Shown here one piece after another: positions 47,260 through 60,484 of a stretch of 64,000 nt of DNA (position 1 is its first letter; each line of letters opens with the position of its first letter). Source of the DNA: Allium sativum (lineage: Eukaryota; Streptophyta; Magnoliopsida; Asparagales; Amaryllidaceae); NCBI GenBank assembly GCA_030737875.1, contig CM060922.1:754055603-754119602 (forward strand), given 5' to 3'. Below the pieces are notes generated by a model. That model saw nothing but the letters and a program-made list of their open reading frames with translations. It had not been told where the DNA came from and did not search any database. A program made the translations under genes and the position numbers.

Positions 47260-50200
47260 TGTTGGATCTAGAATAACCCTAGAGGGGGGGTGAATAGGGT
47301 TTTTCACAGTTTTTAACTGAATTAAAAACTTAACGAGATATATATTAATAAACTGATCACAGAGAATAGCAGAAACTGAAATGCAGAAAGTAAATCACAC
47401 ACAGATATACCCAGCTTCGGCAAAACCCTGCCTACTGCTGCATTTCTAAGGTTTCTACTAGGTGATAGAACAGTTCCCGCATACAAGACCATGTACACTC
47501 GCAAACCCCTGCTCCTATTCTAACCCTACGCTCAAATCCCTAGACTGATCTAAACCCCTAGATCAGATTTCCCGAATTACAAACCCTGTAACTCGTAACT
47601 CAGATTTACAGACTCTGAAACTGACAGTCAACACCTTGACTAAATCCCCCTAGATTTTACAGACCTAGAACTGTTCAGAAATGATTTTACAACACAATTT
47701 AAATAAAACAACAGAATGTAAGACAAAAAATATAAACCCTAATTTTTAAAATAAAAATAAAAATAAAGGAATTTATATTAAAGGGGTCATCCCCTTTAAA
47801 CAAACCCAAACCCCCCTTTTTATCTTGGCCGGCCCATTTGTTTATTTGCCCGATCACTTTTGCTTTTGCTCTGGAGAAAGAAAATGGCGGCGGCGATTTG
47901 GCTAGGGTTTCTTCAATACACCCCAAATCGAATCGATCCCTTGATGAAATGAAGTTCTCTGATGCTCGACTTCTCTGTTGCTTTCTGCTACTTCGATCTG
48001 GAATTTGTTCGGTCGAAAACGATTGAAAAAATGTGAGTTTTCTCTGATTTGAAATTTTCTGCTCTCAAATTGATTGTAGTTCTTCGATCTGTATGTTTTG
48101 TTAGTTTTTCCCTTTGACTGCCGATGATGAATTTGGTGTTAATTTGTAGGGTAATTTGAAACCCTAAAAACTCTGATTTCTTGATAAATGATTCGATCTG
48201 ATTTTTTTTGTGGGATTCGATCTGTATCCTTGCCAGTGATGTATTGGTGTATACATAGGGATTACCAACCCGAAAAATTCTCTGATTTCAATTAACTGGC
48301 TTGACTGATTTTTCGAGTTTCCCCTTTTGACTTCCTTGATTGAATTTGTAAACTACGGCTTTGAGATGATTTTGTTGCTTTGCCCTTTTGGTTCTGTAAT
48401 TCTCGAATGAAATTGCTTGCGTTGCCTTGTAATTCCTTTGTGATTTCGAAATTCTCTACTTGAATAACGAATTTGGTTTAAAGGAACTTACCAAACTCGT
48501 CTGCCTTGATTTAATCATGCCTTGAACAAATTTCTGAAAGTATATTCATCAAAACAGGAAAGAATCGATTTTGACCCTTTAAGAAAAAAAATTTTCTGAC
48601 TTGTTAAAAACAGCAACTTCATAGATTATTGCCAAAAATTGATTGTGTATTTGTGGAAAAAATAAATACTTGCCCAAAAACATTGCTGTGCTAAAAACAG
48701 ATTTTACGAAAAGAGATTTTTTCCAAAAAAAAATCTCCATTTGACCACTAGCTAAAAACACGGCACTGATTTGAATAAAACAGGAAATAATTTGAAATCC
48801 TGCAAAACATTTTCTTGCCAAAAATTTGGAAAGTGGTTTCTTGAGCCAGTTTAATACTTGCCAAAAAAAAAACTGATTTCTTTAGACCATTTCTGGAATT
48901 ACTCGAGTATATTGTTATTAGTGAATGGAAACATTTTAGCCGATATCCTTTTACTTGCAAGCAATGATTTAGCTTCCTATTTTCACTTGCATTCTGAAAT
49001 ATTCTTCAGCCCTTAAAAAACTGTTAGCTGAACCAATGTGTGCACTTGAACATTTTTAATACTTGCTTGACTTTGCCAAGTTTACACTGTTTTGTCTTGT
49101 GCTTCATCTTGTATGTGAATAGCTTAACTTGAGATTTTTGTACTTGTCTCTCTACTGTCTCGACCACTTTAACATGCTGATCTCGAATCTCATTGTTTTG
49201 GCCTGTTGTTTTGTTGCTGTCCACTTGTGCACTTGCTCCATACTGCTATGTGCATTATCACACTACTTGCTTGTTACCACTGTGCTCGACCATGAATGCA
49301 GCATATATAACATACTTGATCATTTCTGAATCATGAACACATGCTTGAAACATTGATTATTACTCCTACATGCTGCTTCATGTTGTTGCTTTATTCACCA
49401 CTGTTCTGAGCTGATTTAAAAAAAAACTGACTTGTAATGGCTCGACCACTTATCATTGTTATATTTGTACATGCTGTTGGTCATTTGTCTTGGCTGTGTA
49501 TACTCCTGTTTCATTATGACTTGTCCACTTGGTTACTGACTTGAATTGGCTCGAATGATATGAACTTGTATGTGTTAACCTTCTTGCACCATACTTTGTT
49601 CACATGCAATTTCTTGTTGTTGTATATTGTCCATGCTTTTCCATATTTTGGAACTTGGTCGAGGTTATGCATTTCAGTTTCATGTACGCTGTATTTGAAG
49701 CTTCACTTATATGAGTCCATGCTGAAACATGTTGCTTTGATTTTGCATACTGTCTTGACTTGTGTTTCACCATTGCTGAACTGATTTTTATCTTTCTTCT
49801 TTGATTTGATTTTCCCATCGAGGATTGAGCACTGAGTCGAGCAGGTCCATGTGGCTACTCCTCAGTTGCTCGCTGATTGGCGAGGCAGTGCACACGCGTA
49901 TTTATACACGTGTGTATTTGCAGCCATCAGAAAAAAAATTTCCTGTCCCTGTACATATACAAATTGTCTGTCTAGACACAGATTTATCAGATCAAGTCAT
50001 GAAAAATGATGAGAAACACACCAGAAAACTGAGGCAAACAAAATTTTAAAATTAAAATTTATATTTGCATGTATATTCAGTATAAATTCTATTGCAGTGT
50101 ACTGTGTGTTTCTGTTTTATGCGACAGGTAAAGAGGTGATGACTGGACTGACTGTGAACAGTGAAGATTGACAGAAGACTGAAGATACAAGACAGAAGAT

Positions 50201-50673
50201 AAAGCAGCGTATGTAAAAAGAATGTATAAAAGTCTGTATACTGAAATGTAAACTGAATGAATGTATGAGTGTTGCAGTGAGGAGCTGTGTATATATGAAA
50301 TGTACTGATGTCTGTAATAAACAAGTTTGATTGAAATAAAATATCATTTTATTGTTGTCAAACGAACTTGTCTATTTTATTCTGTTTATATACAAGTACA
50401 AATATTCTGTGAATGTATAAATAGTGGAGTTACAATTACAAATAGTTGTACTGTTTGAATATTGAAATAAAATATTATATTTAAATAAAATACTGTGTTA
50501 ATATTTGAATTTCTGTACAGTCGTATTTTATTTAAATATAAATATTATATTCATTGCTGTGATGTATATATATAACAGTACAATACCAAACACATTTATA
50601 ATAGAAATATATTTGGTTGTTATCATCAAACAAAAATCATATAATTGTGTATACAACACCGTTATATACAACA
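47260..50673 (-). repeat. Element D 5' LTR
   Basis: Almost identical to 39423-42840. TATAAATA on the minus strand at 49899-49906 with a flanking ACACGTGT palindrome is the likely core promoter. Confidence 0.93.
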
Positions 50674-50678
50674 AACTC
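50674..50678. repeat. Target duplication of D, right (AACTC)
   Basis: Matches 39418-39422. Confidence 0.92.
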
Positions 50679-53600
50679 TCTTCATGTCCTTGTACATCTT
50701 ATCACTGCCTGGACGAATGGTCATATTAGAATGGTGGGCTTCTTCTAGGACTGCCTTTATCAAGCTTCCAGTTTGAGGAACACAAAGCCTTCCATCTCAT
50801 CGCAACCACCCTTTTTCATCTATGGTATACCTATTGAGATGACTAGAAATCTCCCCTCTTCTGAGCTTATCCATAATTTCTAAAATCTGTGGGTCACCTT
50901 GTAGCGAAGCTCCTGTCTAGTCCATAAGAGTTGGTCGTATCTCCAAGAATGCAAAAAAATCAGGCAAAATCTTGATGGAGGTCCTAAAATCAAAAGCTGT
51001 TATGAATTCCAAGTTCTTTCTTTCCACAAACAGAGGACCCAGCGCCATCCTCTGTCTACTTAGTGCGTCTGCCACCACGTTACCCTTCCCAGGGGTATAA
51101 GCAATCTTAAAATCATAAGAAGCTAAAAACTCCATCCACCGTTGTTGCCTTAAATTGAGATCCTTCTGCGAGAACAGATACTTGAGAGATTTATGATTGG
51201 TGTACAACTCGAACTTCTCTCCAAGTAAATAATGATGCCACGTATTTAACGCAAACACTATGGCAGCTAGCTCTAGATCATGGGTGTGGTAGTTCTTTTC
51301 ATGAACTCTCAACTGTCTACCCCCATAAAACACTACTTTCCCTTCTTGCATTAGAACCACACTAAGCCCCGCACCATACGCATCAGTGTAAACGGTAAAT
51401 GCCTTACTCCCGTCAGGCAAGGTCAAGACTGGGGCTGTTGTCAGAGCCCTCTTCAGTCATTGGAAAACAATGTCACGGTCTATATCCCACGAAAATGCCA
51501 AGTTCTTCTTCGTCATCCTGGTGAGTGGGGCTGATATCTTTGCGAATTCCTTAATGAACTTCCTATAGTAACCTACCAACCCAAGAAAGCTTCTCACCTC
51601 GGTTGCATTTTTAGAAATCTGCCAATCTTGCACCGCAACCACCTTCGTGGGATCTACAGTTATCCCTTCTTTGGAGACCACATGCTCTAAAAATCTCACC
51701 TCTTTTCTCCAAAAATGACATTTGGAGAATTTTGCTTTAAGCTGATGGTCATGGAGAGTTTTCAAAACTTCTCCCAAATGTTGGGCATGCTCTTCTTCAC
51801 TTTTGGAGAAGATTAAAATATCATCAACAAAGACTACAACAAATTTATTTAGGAACTCCTGAAATACCCTACTCATCAGATCGACAAAATAGGCGGGTGC
51901 ATTCGTCAACCCAAAAGGCATAACTAGCCATTCAAAGAAACCGTCCGGAGTCCTAAAAGCTATCTTATCTATGTTGTCCTCAGCCACCCTTAACTGATGG
52001 AACCCCGTGGTAAAGTCTAACTGGGAAAATACTGAAGCACCAACAAGCTGATCAAATAAATCATCAATCCTCGGAAGCGGGTCCCTATTCTTCTTAGTGA
52101 GTTTATTCAGCTTTCTATAGTCAACACACAAACGAAGCGAACCATCCGCCTTAGTCGCGAATACTACTGGAGCACCCCATTCAGATATGCTTCGTCTGAT
52201 AAACCCCTTCTCAAGTAGCTCCCCTACTTGCTTACTCAGCTCCCTCCTTTCCCTCGAAGCCATGTGGCGCACTGGTAATGCAACTGGCTTTGCATTGTCC
52301 ACCAAATATATATGAAAGTCGATCTCGCGCCTCGGAGGTAAACCCCAAACCTCATCAAAAACATCGGGTTAATCTCGGACTACTGGAACAGATTGTAGAT
52401 CGTCGATGGATGCATCAAGAGACTCTAGGAAACTAAGCACAACCAACCCTTATGGGTCACAAGAAATCTCGAGGGTCCTCCTATGACAAGTCAGAAGCCT
52501 AACAACCCTCTTCTCACAATTTAGAATGGCACTATACGTGGTAAGCCAATCCATTCCTAGAATCAACCCATAGCCCATAAATCCGAGCACATACGCGTCG
52601 CATTCAAACTCGACGCCTAACACATATATTTTCAAACCCTGACAAATCATAGATAAATGAGCCGAACCACCAATGGGGTTTGAAACAACTACGGGATCCA
52701 CTACCATACTAGTAATTAAGTGTAGAGATTCAACTACAGAACTTGATATAAATGAATGTGAGGCACCAGAATCAAAAAGTGTTCTAATAGGATGGTTTGA
52801 AAGAGAAATTAAACCTTCCACAGAAATTTTTCTACCTCTATCAGGAGCACTAATCGTGAGAGCATGCACCTGCCCTCCAGAAGTCCCTGTCCTTTAACCC
52901 TGTCCCTGTGATCCCTGTTTCTTCGGGCACTCTCTAGCAAAATGTCCGACCTCTCCACAGTGGTAGCAAGAGTTCTTCCTTCGCTTATAGCCTTTAATCA
53001 GGTAACCTTCCTTCCCACAATTGTGACATTTTCTCTTATCCTTGCCTTTATCATTTTTCCCTCCTTTCTTTTGCTGTTGTCGTTGCTGCTGCTGCCCCTT
53101 CTTGGGCCACACCTTCCTATTTTGCGATGTATCCTCAGCCTTCTTTTCTCCCTTGTCTTCCTCATGCATTAGGGCCATATCGACAAGCTTTTCTAAAGTG
53201 GCCCCTATTGGAATATGGGACATGGCTAATCCATGCAAAGGCTTATTCAGCCCTTTAGCAAACTGCAAATCCCTTTTGTGTGGCGTATCCACCAACTCTA
53301 AACCGAACCTTGCTAGCTGGTTGAATTTATTCACATGCTCCTTTACCGACAAGTTTCCTTGTTTGAGTGCTAAGAATCTCTCCATCTGCATGCATCTTTC
53401 AGCTTGGGAAAGAAATTTCATTTCGAACCTCTATCTAAAATCTTCCCAAGTTTCCACCAGACGTCCAGCTTAGGTGACTTCCCACCAAAATGAGGCTTCG
53501 TCCTTCAGTAGCCAGGCGACTAACTGAACCTTCCTTCTATCCTTTACTTCAAAGATTACGAACAAGTCCTCGGTCTCCTTAAGCCAATTCTGAGCTTCTA

Positions 53601-53824
53601 TGAATGTCTCGTTCCCATGGAATGGCTTCCCTCCCATAGCACGGAAGTCCTCGCAGATCTTGGCGAAGTTGTCTACTCTTGGAGGGGGAGAGGAGGAGGA
53701 ATGACTGGTGCAGCTGGGGGAGGAACATTTCCTTGGCCTTCGGTAGGCGCCGTGGCCTCCAAATACCTATGGAACCATCCGAGTATTGTGACGCCCTCTG
53801 GGATATTAGAAGTTCCCCAGACAT
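50674..53824 (-). pseudogene. Element C gag, protease, RT, RNase H, integrase start
   Basis: In minus order: an N-terminal Gag with frame changes (53824-53422), capsid and two zinc knuckles (53421-52894; CHNCGKEGYLIKGYK is degenerate, CYHCGEVGHFARECP intact), stop TAA at 52894-52896, protease with [10 protein letters not shown] (52869-52450), two TAA stops before RT, RT with FVDDILIFS (52305-51457), a TGA at 51457-51459, RNase H with YTDAYG (51426-50917), and the start of the integrase zinc region up to the D insertion. The layout equals that of A. Several stops look like single transitions. It cannot make a full polyprotein. Confidence 0.88.
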
Positions 53825-54002
53825 GCTGAAAAAGGAAAAGGAAGAAATTTAGATAAAGGACCGAAGGATACTACATATGGCTTTTTGGAAAATGTTTTTC
53901 AAAGCAGATTTTTCTTTTTGAAAATGCTTTCTTTTAAAATCTTTTTGAAAATAATTTTCAAATTTTTTATCCAATCTGGTAACCTTCAACTCTGATACCA
54001 AG
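53825..54002 (-). other. Element C leader and primer binding site
   Basis: TGGTATCAGAG on the minus strand at 53990-54000, two bases from the LTR. The leader is A/T-rich with TTTTCAAAA repeats, as in A and TE1. Confidence 0.85.
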
Positions 54003-55046
54003 TGTGACACCTCACGTCCGTTAATGTCACTCACTAAGGGAATGCATTAATTTTCGTGAAGCGTTATAGGTAAATAGACACAGAATAATTATAAGACAGA
54101 TGTAAATAAGATAGCAGCGAAAATTATTATTTTCATTTCAAACATAAATCATAATGTCGTGGTCCACAATACCATAAGTCACAAAAACCATTATAAATTC
54201 ATCTTCTCCGTCGTCTTCATTCAATCGGGACTTCACCATGGTTTTACCCTATTTACTAACCTGTTTGGATGTTAAGGAGAGGGGGTCAGAACATAAAGTT
54301 CTGTGTGACTGGAATATAGTATTACTTAATATCCATACCCTATATTTTTAGCAGGTTACATATGTCATGGTATGTCTATGCAGCACACAAGATTTCACAC
54401 AAACATAAGTATCTAACTAATGGGGTGGATATCCAAGTCAATCGCCCATTAGTGTTTTTATGATAAAGACCCAACAAGGTGGCATTCCGGTCACTTTTGG
54501 CCCTATTAAAGGTGCATCTTTTTCAATCTCTTTTGACCTTGAGGTGGACCCCTAGCCTTTTAAGAACCTCGTCCTAGTACGTTAACATTCTTAAGTATAT
54601 TCTCCCATTTGTCATATGACAAGTAGTATTGTGAACGTTACTACTTAACTGATATTACCTAGTAGGACACCTATGTCACTTAAGACTTCCCTTAGATAGT
54701 CGGTGAGCATGCAACGACCACATATCCTTCAATTACCAGTTTGTCCCTAGTTGAGCCCTTACAAGCTTCTTCCGTGAACTACCCTACTCCGTTAATCGTT
54801 TTATTCTTAACCACTTTTAAAGAAGGAGGACCCAAAGACTTAGCTTAATACTAATAAGGGTGGGTCCCATGACTTGGGTTTCTCTCCAAGGAATAAACCT
54901 TCAGAGGGATCCTAGTCCTAACCACTTAAGACCCGAATTAGATAAAGAGGTGAGTCAGCCACTTAAGACCTTCTTAAGGCGTAGTAAGCCTACTTGTTTT
55001 CACACATCAGCTTATATATTATATATAGTTATATATATACACACTA

Positions 55047-55268
55047 GACCTCTCACATTAGCCCATGTACTTGTAAATGTTGGATATGCCGGTCGGTTCC
55101 GGGCAGGCTTCTACTACAAGTCGGTGTAACCTTGTGTCTAATGTATTAAGTTTATGAATGGCCTATGACACCTAGAAATCTCACATTAGTTAGGCCCATT
55201 TGTGGTTGTTGGATATGTCGGTCGGTCTCAGGTAGGCTTCTACCACAAATGGCAACTAATCTCATGTC
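55047..55268 (-). other. Paired hairpin units, LTR 54003-57028
   Basis: Units 55047-55138 (ACTTGTA/TACAAGT) and 55175-55268 (TTAGTT/AACTAA and CCATTTGTGGT 55196-55206 with ACCACAAATGG 55242-55252, 11 bp perfect). Confidence 0.75.
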
Positions 55269-55305
55269 TATGTGTCATTTATTTATAAATATATTTAAGT
55301 CATTC

Positions 55306-55340
55306 TATATATATATATATATATATGCACGCATAAGCAA

Positions 55341-55386
<46 letters not shown>
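55306..55386. repeat. AT/AC/AT compound microsatellite
   Basis: AT run, short spacer, about nine AC, then about fifteen AT dinucleotides. Confidence 0.9.
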
Positions 55387-55392
<6 letters not shown>

Positions 55393-57028
55393 TTGTTAAG
55401 GGGACATTTCAATTTCAGACTCTAAACTAATCGCATTTATTACGCTAATATTACGTTAATTACGTTTAAATAATATAATATAATAATAGCGCATAATTTA
55501 CGTAACATTCGTATAAAAGGGGGAACGTTCTAATCGGGATGACAATTGTCATTTATCCAAATCAAGGCATATAACTTTAGGTCTTCCAATATTTTACCGC
55601 TACAACATAACATGATGGCATAATGAACATATAGCAAATAGTAGTAATGGAAAACATACACATACATAACAATTACAACTTGTATCCTAGGCTTATAGAA
55701 AAGGTTTCAATATTATATTAAAAGTAGAGTATTTCATACATTCACACATGTATGTTTATAATCTATATTTCACCCAATTCTCCCTTTTTGCGGTGTTATG
55801 CACCCAAAAATGTTTACATTTTACTCATTCCAATTTATGAATGCGTTTAATATCAAATTGGGATCCAAACCTAATTCGATTATGAAACGAATTCAAATCC
55901 AAACCTTTTTAGGCCAAATCAAATGATAATAACGGTGAATTGCGTGAAATATAAATAATAATATAATGCTCATTTTTCTCTTAATCTAATATAAAAACCC
56001 ACAATTCCACAAAACCAATTTAACATGACAATTCCTATGTGATTACAAAGTAGAAGATTTAGGGATTTTTCATGTTATATTATCGCATAACCAAATCTTT
56101 ATAGGCATAACAATTCATATAGCAAAATGATAATAATATGAATATGCCTTTAAGAAAAACTAGATTCCACTCACAAATTAAGTGGAGATGTGATAGAAAT
56201 CTCAAGATCTGCGACAGATCTCAACGTTCAAGCGAGCTCTGATTGATGCCCTAACAATATAAACATAAAAAACAAATAATTAGATTCTTATATATTGTTA
56301 GTGCTAAATTCCAACTTCCTTAACTTGCATAAATTTGAAATAGAGAAATATAGAATGGAGGTAGAGAAGTAGAAGAACCTTCACCATTTTTCTCTTTATT
56401 TTTCTATGGAATTCAACAGCATAGAGGTAGAGGTTTAGAATAATTACAGTTTCTAGCGTATTGTTTGAGGGGTTTTTTATACCTGCTCGTGTGAGAAGGA
56501 GTCGTCAGATTTATAAAAATAAATTCGAGCCATCCATATAAACGTATAAGAAAACCCTAATCCATGTAGGCAGAATTGGGCCTGCCAGCCGACTAGCGAT
56601 CGACCCCTCTTAAGGGGGAGCGGTTGACCCCCCTTCGGCTGGAATGCCCAATTCTGCTGCGTTGATGAGCTATTAATTTTATTAATTTTGTTCTTAATTT
56701 GCTTCATTCTTTTCCATACATTCAATATACGTTGTCCCATAAACATTATCTCCAATTTCAAAATTTAAAATTCCCTTTTTTATTTTGAATTATTATTTGG
56801 ACAATATATGTAATATTCACATAATTATATATATATATTCACTCTCCAAATCATTTGTTCATAGCTTCTTCATATGTTTACCGTTTTCATCATATTATAT
56901 AGGAAAACGATTCAGAATTTTGCCACGAGTCCAAATAAAAGAATTTCTTGGCCAAACTCCTAAAGCTGCAGAATCTCGTTTTCCAGCCATATGATTTAAT
57001 TGCTCATTTTTAATTATTTAATTTATTA

Positions 57029-57134
57029 TTCTTCCCCCCTTAAAATAGATTTCATCCCGAAATCTTTTTAAGGGGTGAAAAATACAACTTGCATGAAATA
57101 TCCATGTTGTACACCCATGTTATTTATAATTCAT
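57029..57134 (-). other. Element F polypurine tract and start of 3' non-coding region
   Basis: Minus TAAGGGGGGAAGAA at 57029-57042 next to the truncated LTR end. The following sequence up to the pol remnant has no gene. Confidence 0.65.
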
Positions 57135-60100
57135 CTATAAGCATCCATGACTCGCAGTGATTATGAACTGCAGACCCACTAAAGTGAACTCTACCCTAGT
57201 ATGTAGGTGTAATGAGTGATGCATCATACATGCAAACAACCTAAGTATGCATATATTTCTATATGAGTGCTTGGCGCGATGGTGTTGCATCCATTCCCTA
57301 ACATCTAATCTAGCAATCATGATGCATCCATATACAAAAATTTTAAGGAAATTTTTACCTGTGAAAAGCTCTGGGTGAGTCTGTCTCATTTTATCCTCGG
57401 TCTTCCATGTGCTTTCCACAGGGTCATTCTCCTATCGTACCCAGACGAGGAAAATGGTTTTGTTGTGGAGTCTCTTGATTCCATTCTCCACAATCCTTGC
57501 AGTTGCACGGGGAACCCTGGACTCCAACTCGAGTTTCTTTATGTCCCCAATTTCATCAAGCTCGAGTCTGATAGCAGAATCATGAAGGCATTTCCTTAGA
57601 TGAGATACATGAAAATCATTATGGATTCCCGATAGACGCTCTGGGAGATCCACTCGATAAGCCAAAGATCCTATCTTGTCGATGACACTAAAAGGCCCAA
57701 TAAACAGGGAGCCAACTTTCCAGTCTTTCCAAACCGAGCAGTCTTCTTAAGAGGGGATACTTTCACGAACACCAAGTCTCCAACATTAAATTCTAGTTTC
57801 CTCCTTCGCTTATCGACATACGATTTCTGACGGTCTTGGGCTGCCTTCATTCTCTGCCTAATCAAAGATATTTTCTCCGCGGATTCACAGACGAAGTTTG
57901 GTTCGAGTATAACCTTGTCCGTAGTTTCCCACTAACAAGTTGGTGATTTGCTTTGCCTTCTGTATAGTGCTTCAAAAGGGGCTACTCCTGAACTCTACAA
58001 GTGGTAGATGCTGCTCCCAAACTCCTCCAAAGTCAATAATACAAGCTATGAGCAAGTCTTCTAAGATTCTGTTTACTCTCTCTGTTTGTTCGTTGGTCTA
58101 TGGATGGTAAGTTGTGCTTAAGTTAAAGGCTATCCCCAATGCTACTTGTAGGCTTCTCCAAAATTCGCTTGTGAATAAGGGATCTCTATCACTCACGATA
58201 CTTGATGAAATACCATGGAGTCTGACTATCTCTTTGACATATAATTGGGCTAACGAGGCTGCAGTCCTTGACTTCTTGACTGGTATCAAATGGGCGCTTT
58301 TGGTTAAATGATCTACCACAACCCAAATGGCCTCATTCCCTTTTCGGCTTCTAGGAAGTCCGTCTATGAAGTCCACGGAAATATGTTCCCACTTTCGTGT
58401 GGGGATCTCTAAAGGTAACAATAGTCCTTCGGGCTTCCCTTGTTCTGTCTGACTTTTTGACATGTCAAATATTTGGCAACGAACTCGGCTACATCTCTTT
58501 TCATTCCTTCCCAATGGAGATTCCTCTTTATATCCTTGTACATTTTGTCCCCACCGGGGTGTATGGTCAATCTCGACCTGTGGCATTCATCTATAATTTC
58601 TTTCCTCAACCCTTTTATCCTTAGGGATGTAAAGTCGTCCGTCCCAAAGTAAACTCCCATCACCATTAATTGAATACCTAACCAAATGAGGAAAGGCCTC
58701 TCTCTTTACCACTTTCTCTTTTATTCCTCTTAACTCTTTGTCAAAGTCTTGTGCACTTTGGATTCTTTCTCTTAGGGTAGGTCTAATTACCATATCACCA
58801 AAAAAAACATTAGAATTGGTCGGTGAGGGTTGCAAATTAGAATTAGCGAGGAACTCTAATTGTTTCCATTCTATCATCGCATTCAATGTCGCATGTTTCC
58901 TACTTAAAGCATCCACCACAACATTCCCCTTGCCTGGGGTATACTAAATCATAAATTCAAATAAGGCAATATATTCCATCCATCTTTATTGTCTCAAGTT
59001 CAAGTCTTGTTGAGAAAATAAACACTTAAGAGATTTATGGTCAGTAAACAATTCAAACTTCTCCCCTAAGAGATAATGCCTCCACATCTTAAGGGCGAAC
59101 ACCATTGCGCTAACTCAAGGTCGTGCACTGGATATCTTTTCTCTGGATCCTTGATTTGTCTACTAGCATAGGTAACTACTCTTCCTTCTTGCATAAGGAC
59201 TGCTCCTAAACTGGTCCTACATGCGTAAGTGTAAACAGTGAATGATTTTGAACCGTTGGGTATAATTAGTACTGGTGCGCTAGTTAACACTTCCTTTAAT
59301 TTCTTAAAGGCTATATCACTTTTATTACTCCAAGTGAACACCAAATTCTTCCTCGTCAATTGGGTTAATATAGTAGTAATCTTTGCGAAGTCTTTAACGA
59401 ATTTCCTATAATACCTGACCAATCCAAGGAAACTTCTTACCTTTGTAGCATTTCGAGGTATCCTCCATTCCTTGATTGCCTCGATCTTTGTAAGGTCTAC
59501 GACTAAGCCTTTAATTGACACAATATGTCCTAAAAATCTCACTTCTTCCCTCCAGAAATGGCACTTCGAGAATTTTGCTTTCAGTTGGTTCTTTCTTAGT
59601 ACCCTTAACACTTGTCTCTAGTGTTTTTCATGCTCTTCACGATCTTTCAAAAACATAAGGATATCGTCTACGAAGACTACCACAATTTTATTTAGAATGC
59701 CCCTAAATACTCTACTCATGAGGTCTACAAAGAAAGAGGGTGCATTCATTAATCCAAAGGGCATGATTTCCCATTGGAATAATTCGTCTGGCGTCCTAAA
59801 CGTAGTTTTGTCCTTGTTGTCCTCCGCAATTCTTAACTAGTGAAATCCAGTAGAAAGGTCTAGTTGGGAAAATACTCGGGCTCCTTTCAGGTGGTCAAAA
59901 AGATCATCATTTCTTGGTAAAGGGTACCTGTTCTTTTTGGCCAATTTATTAAGTTCTCTATAGTCCACACAAAGTCTCAAAGGTCCATCTGCTTTGGTAG
60001 CAAATACAATAGGTGCACCCCATTCTGAGGTACATTGGCAAATAAAACGATTTTGCAACAACTCTAAAATCTTCTTATCTATTCTTTCCTTGGGCGATAT

Positions 60101-60484
60101 ATGCATCAAGGGCAGTGCTACAGGTCTAGCGTCCTCCTCTAGGTCAATGCGAAATGAGATTTCTCTATGGAGCGGAAGCTCCGTAACTTCCTCAAAAACG
60201 TCCAAGAACTCACAAACTATAGGGACTGAAGATGGTCCTTTAGAACTAGGAGACAAGGAATATAAAAAGGCTTTGTCCTTGTTTCTAACATTACAAGGAA
60301 TATTTAGGATGCGTCCTCCTCGTCTCCTAAGACGAATGAGTGTCTTATCGCAATTTAGGACAACCCCATAAAACGATAGCCAGTCCATTCCTAGGATAAG
60401 GTCATACCCCATAAAATCCAACGCATACGCTTCGCAATGGAACTCGACATTGCCGATCTCCAATACTAGGTCTTTACACAACAT
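57135..60484 (-). pseudogene. Element F pol (chromovirus, decayed)
   Basis: In minus order from 60484: protease C-terminal part ([11 protein letters not shown]), RT ([25 protein letters not shown] near 59660), RNase H with a decayed [17 protein letters not shown], a long connection region, integrase with [40 protein letters not shown], then [34 protein letters not shown] and a chromodomain-like ESTWKTEDKMRQTHPELF. More than ten frame breaks or stops separate these pieces. The RNase H catalytic Asp of the TDA motif is replaced by Tyr. It is related to A but clearly a different subfamily. Confidence 0.85.

Larger units (their letters stand above)
39423..50673 (-). mobile_element. Element D: young non-autonomous Sirevirus-like element
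   Basis: Reads on the minus strand: 5' LTR 47260-50673, primer site 47246-47257, gag, about 2.9 kb of non-coding DNA with several polypurine-like motifs, and 3' LTR 39423-42840. AACTC is duplicated at both ends. The two 3.4 kb LTRs differ by only about four substitutions and a few homopolymer changes, so it is probably the youngest insertion in the window. It encodes Gag but no protease, integrase, RT or RNase H. It would need Pol from an autonomous relative. Coiled-coil Gag and multiplied polypurine motifs point to the Sirevirus branch of Ty1/copia. Confidence 0.9.
12639..57028 (-). mobile_element. Element C: old Tekay-like element carrying B, D and E
   Basis: The element reads right to left. 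Its primer site is at 53990-54000 beside the LTR starting at 54003, and its polypurine tract at 20714-20724 is beside the 3' LTR. Internal pieces are 20714-21948, 38847-39422 and 50679-54002, together about 5.1 kb, close to the 5126 bp of element A, and they keep the order gag, protease, RT, RNase H, integrase, chromodomain-like tail. Insertions B and D have exact 5-bp target duplications, so the host reading can be followed across them. Several stop codons and frame changes disable it. The outer target duplication is not recoverable, because the right LTR is chimeric and runs into element F. Confidence 0.85.
54003..57028 (-). repeat. Chimeric LTR between elements C and F
   Basis: The left end TGTGACACC and the next 190 bp match the C 3' LTR closely (54003-54195 against 12639-12829). 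After that the sequence diverges sharply. The right end lacks the TGTAACACCCC terminus: TTATTATT runs straight into the polypurine tract of F. Minus-strand TATAAAAA at 56474-56481, paired hairpins at 55047-55268, and candidate donor 56174 and acceptor 54261 are present. It serves as 5' LTR of C and 3' LTR of F. Confidence 0.7.
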
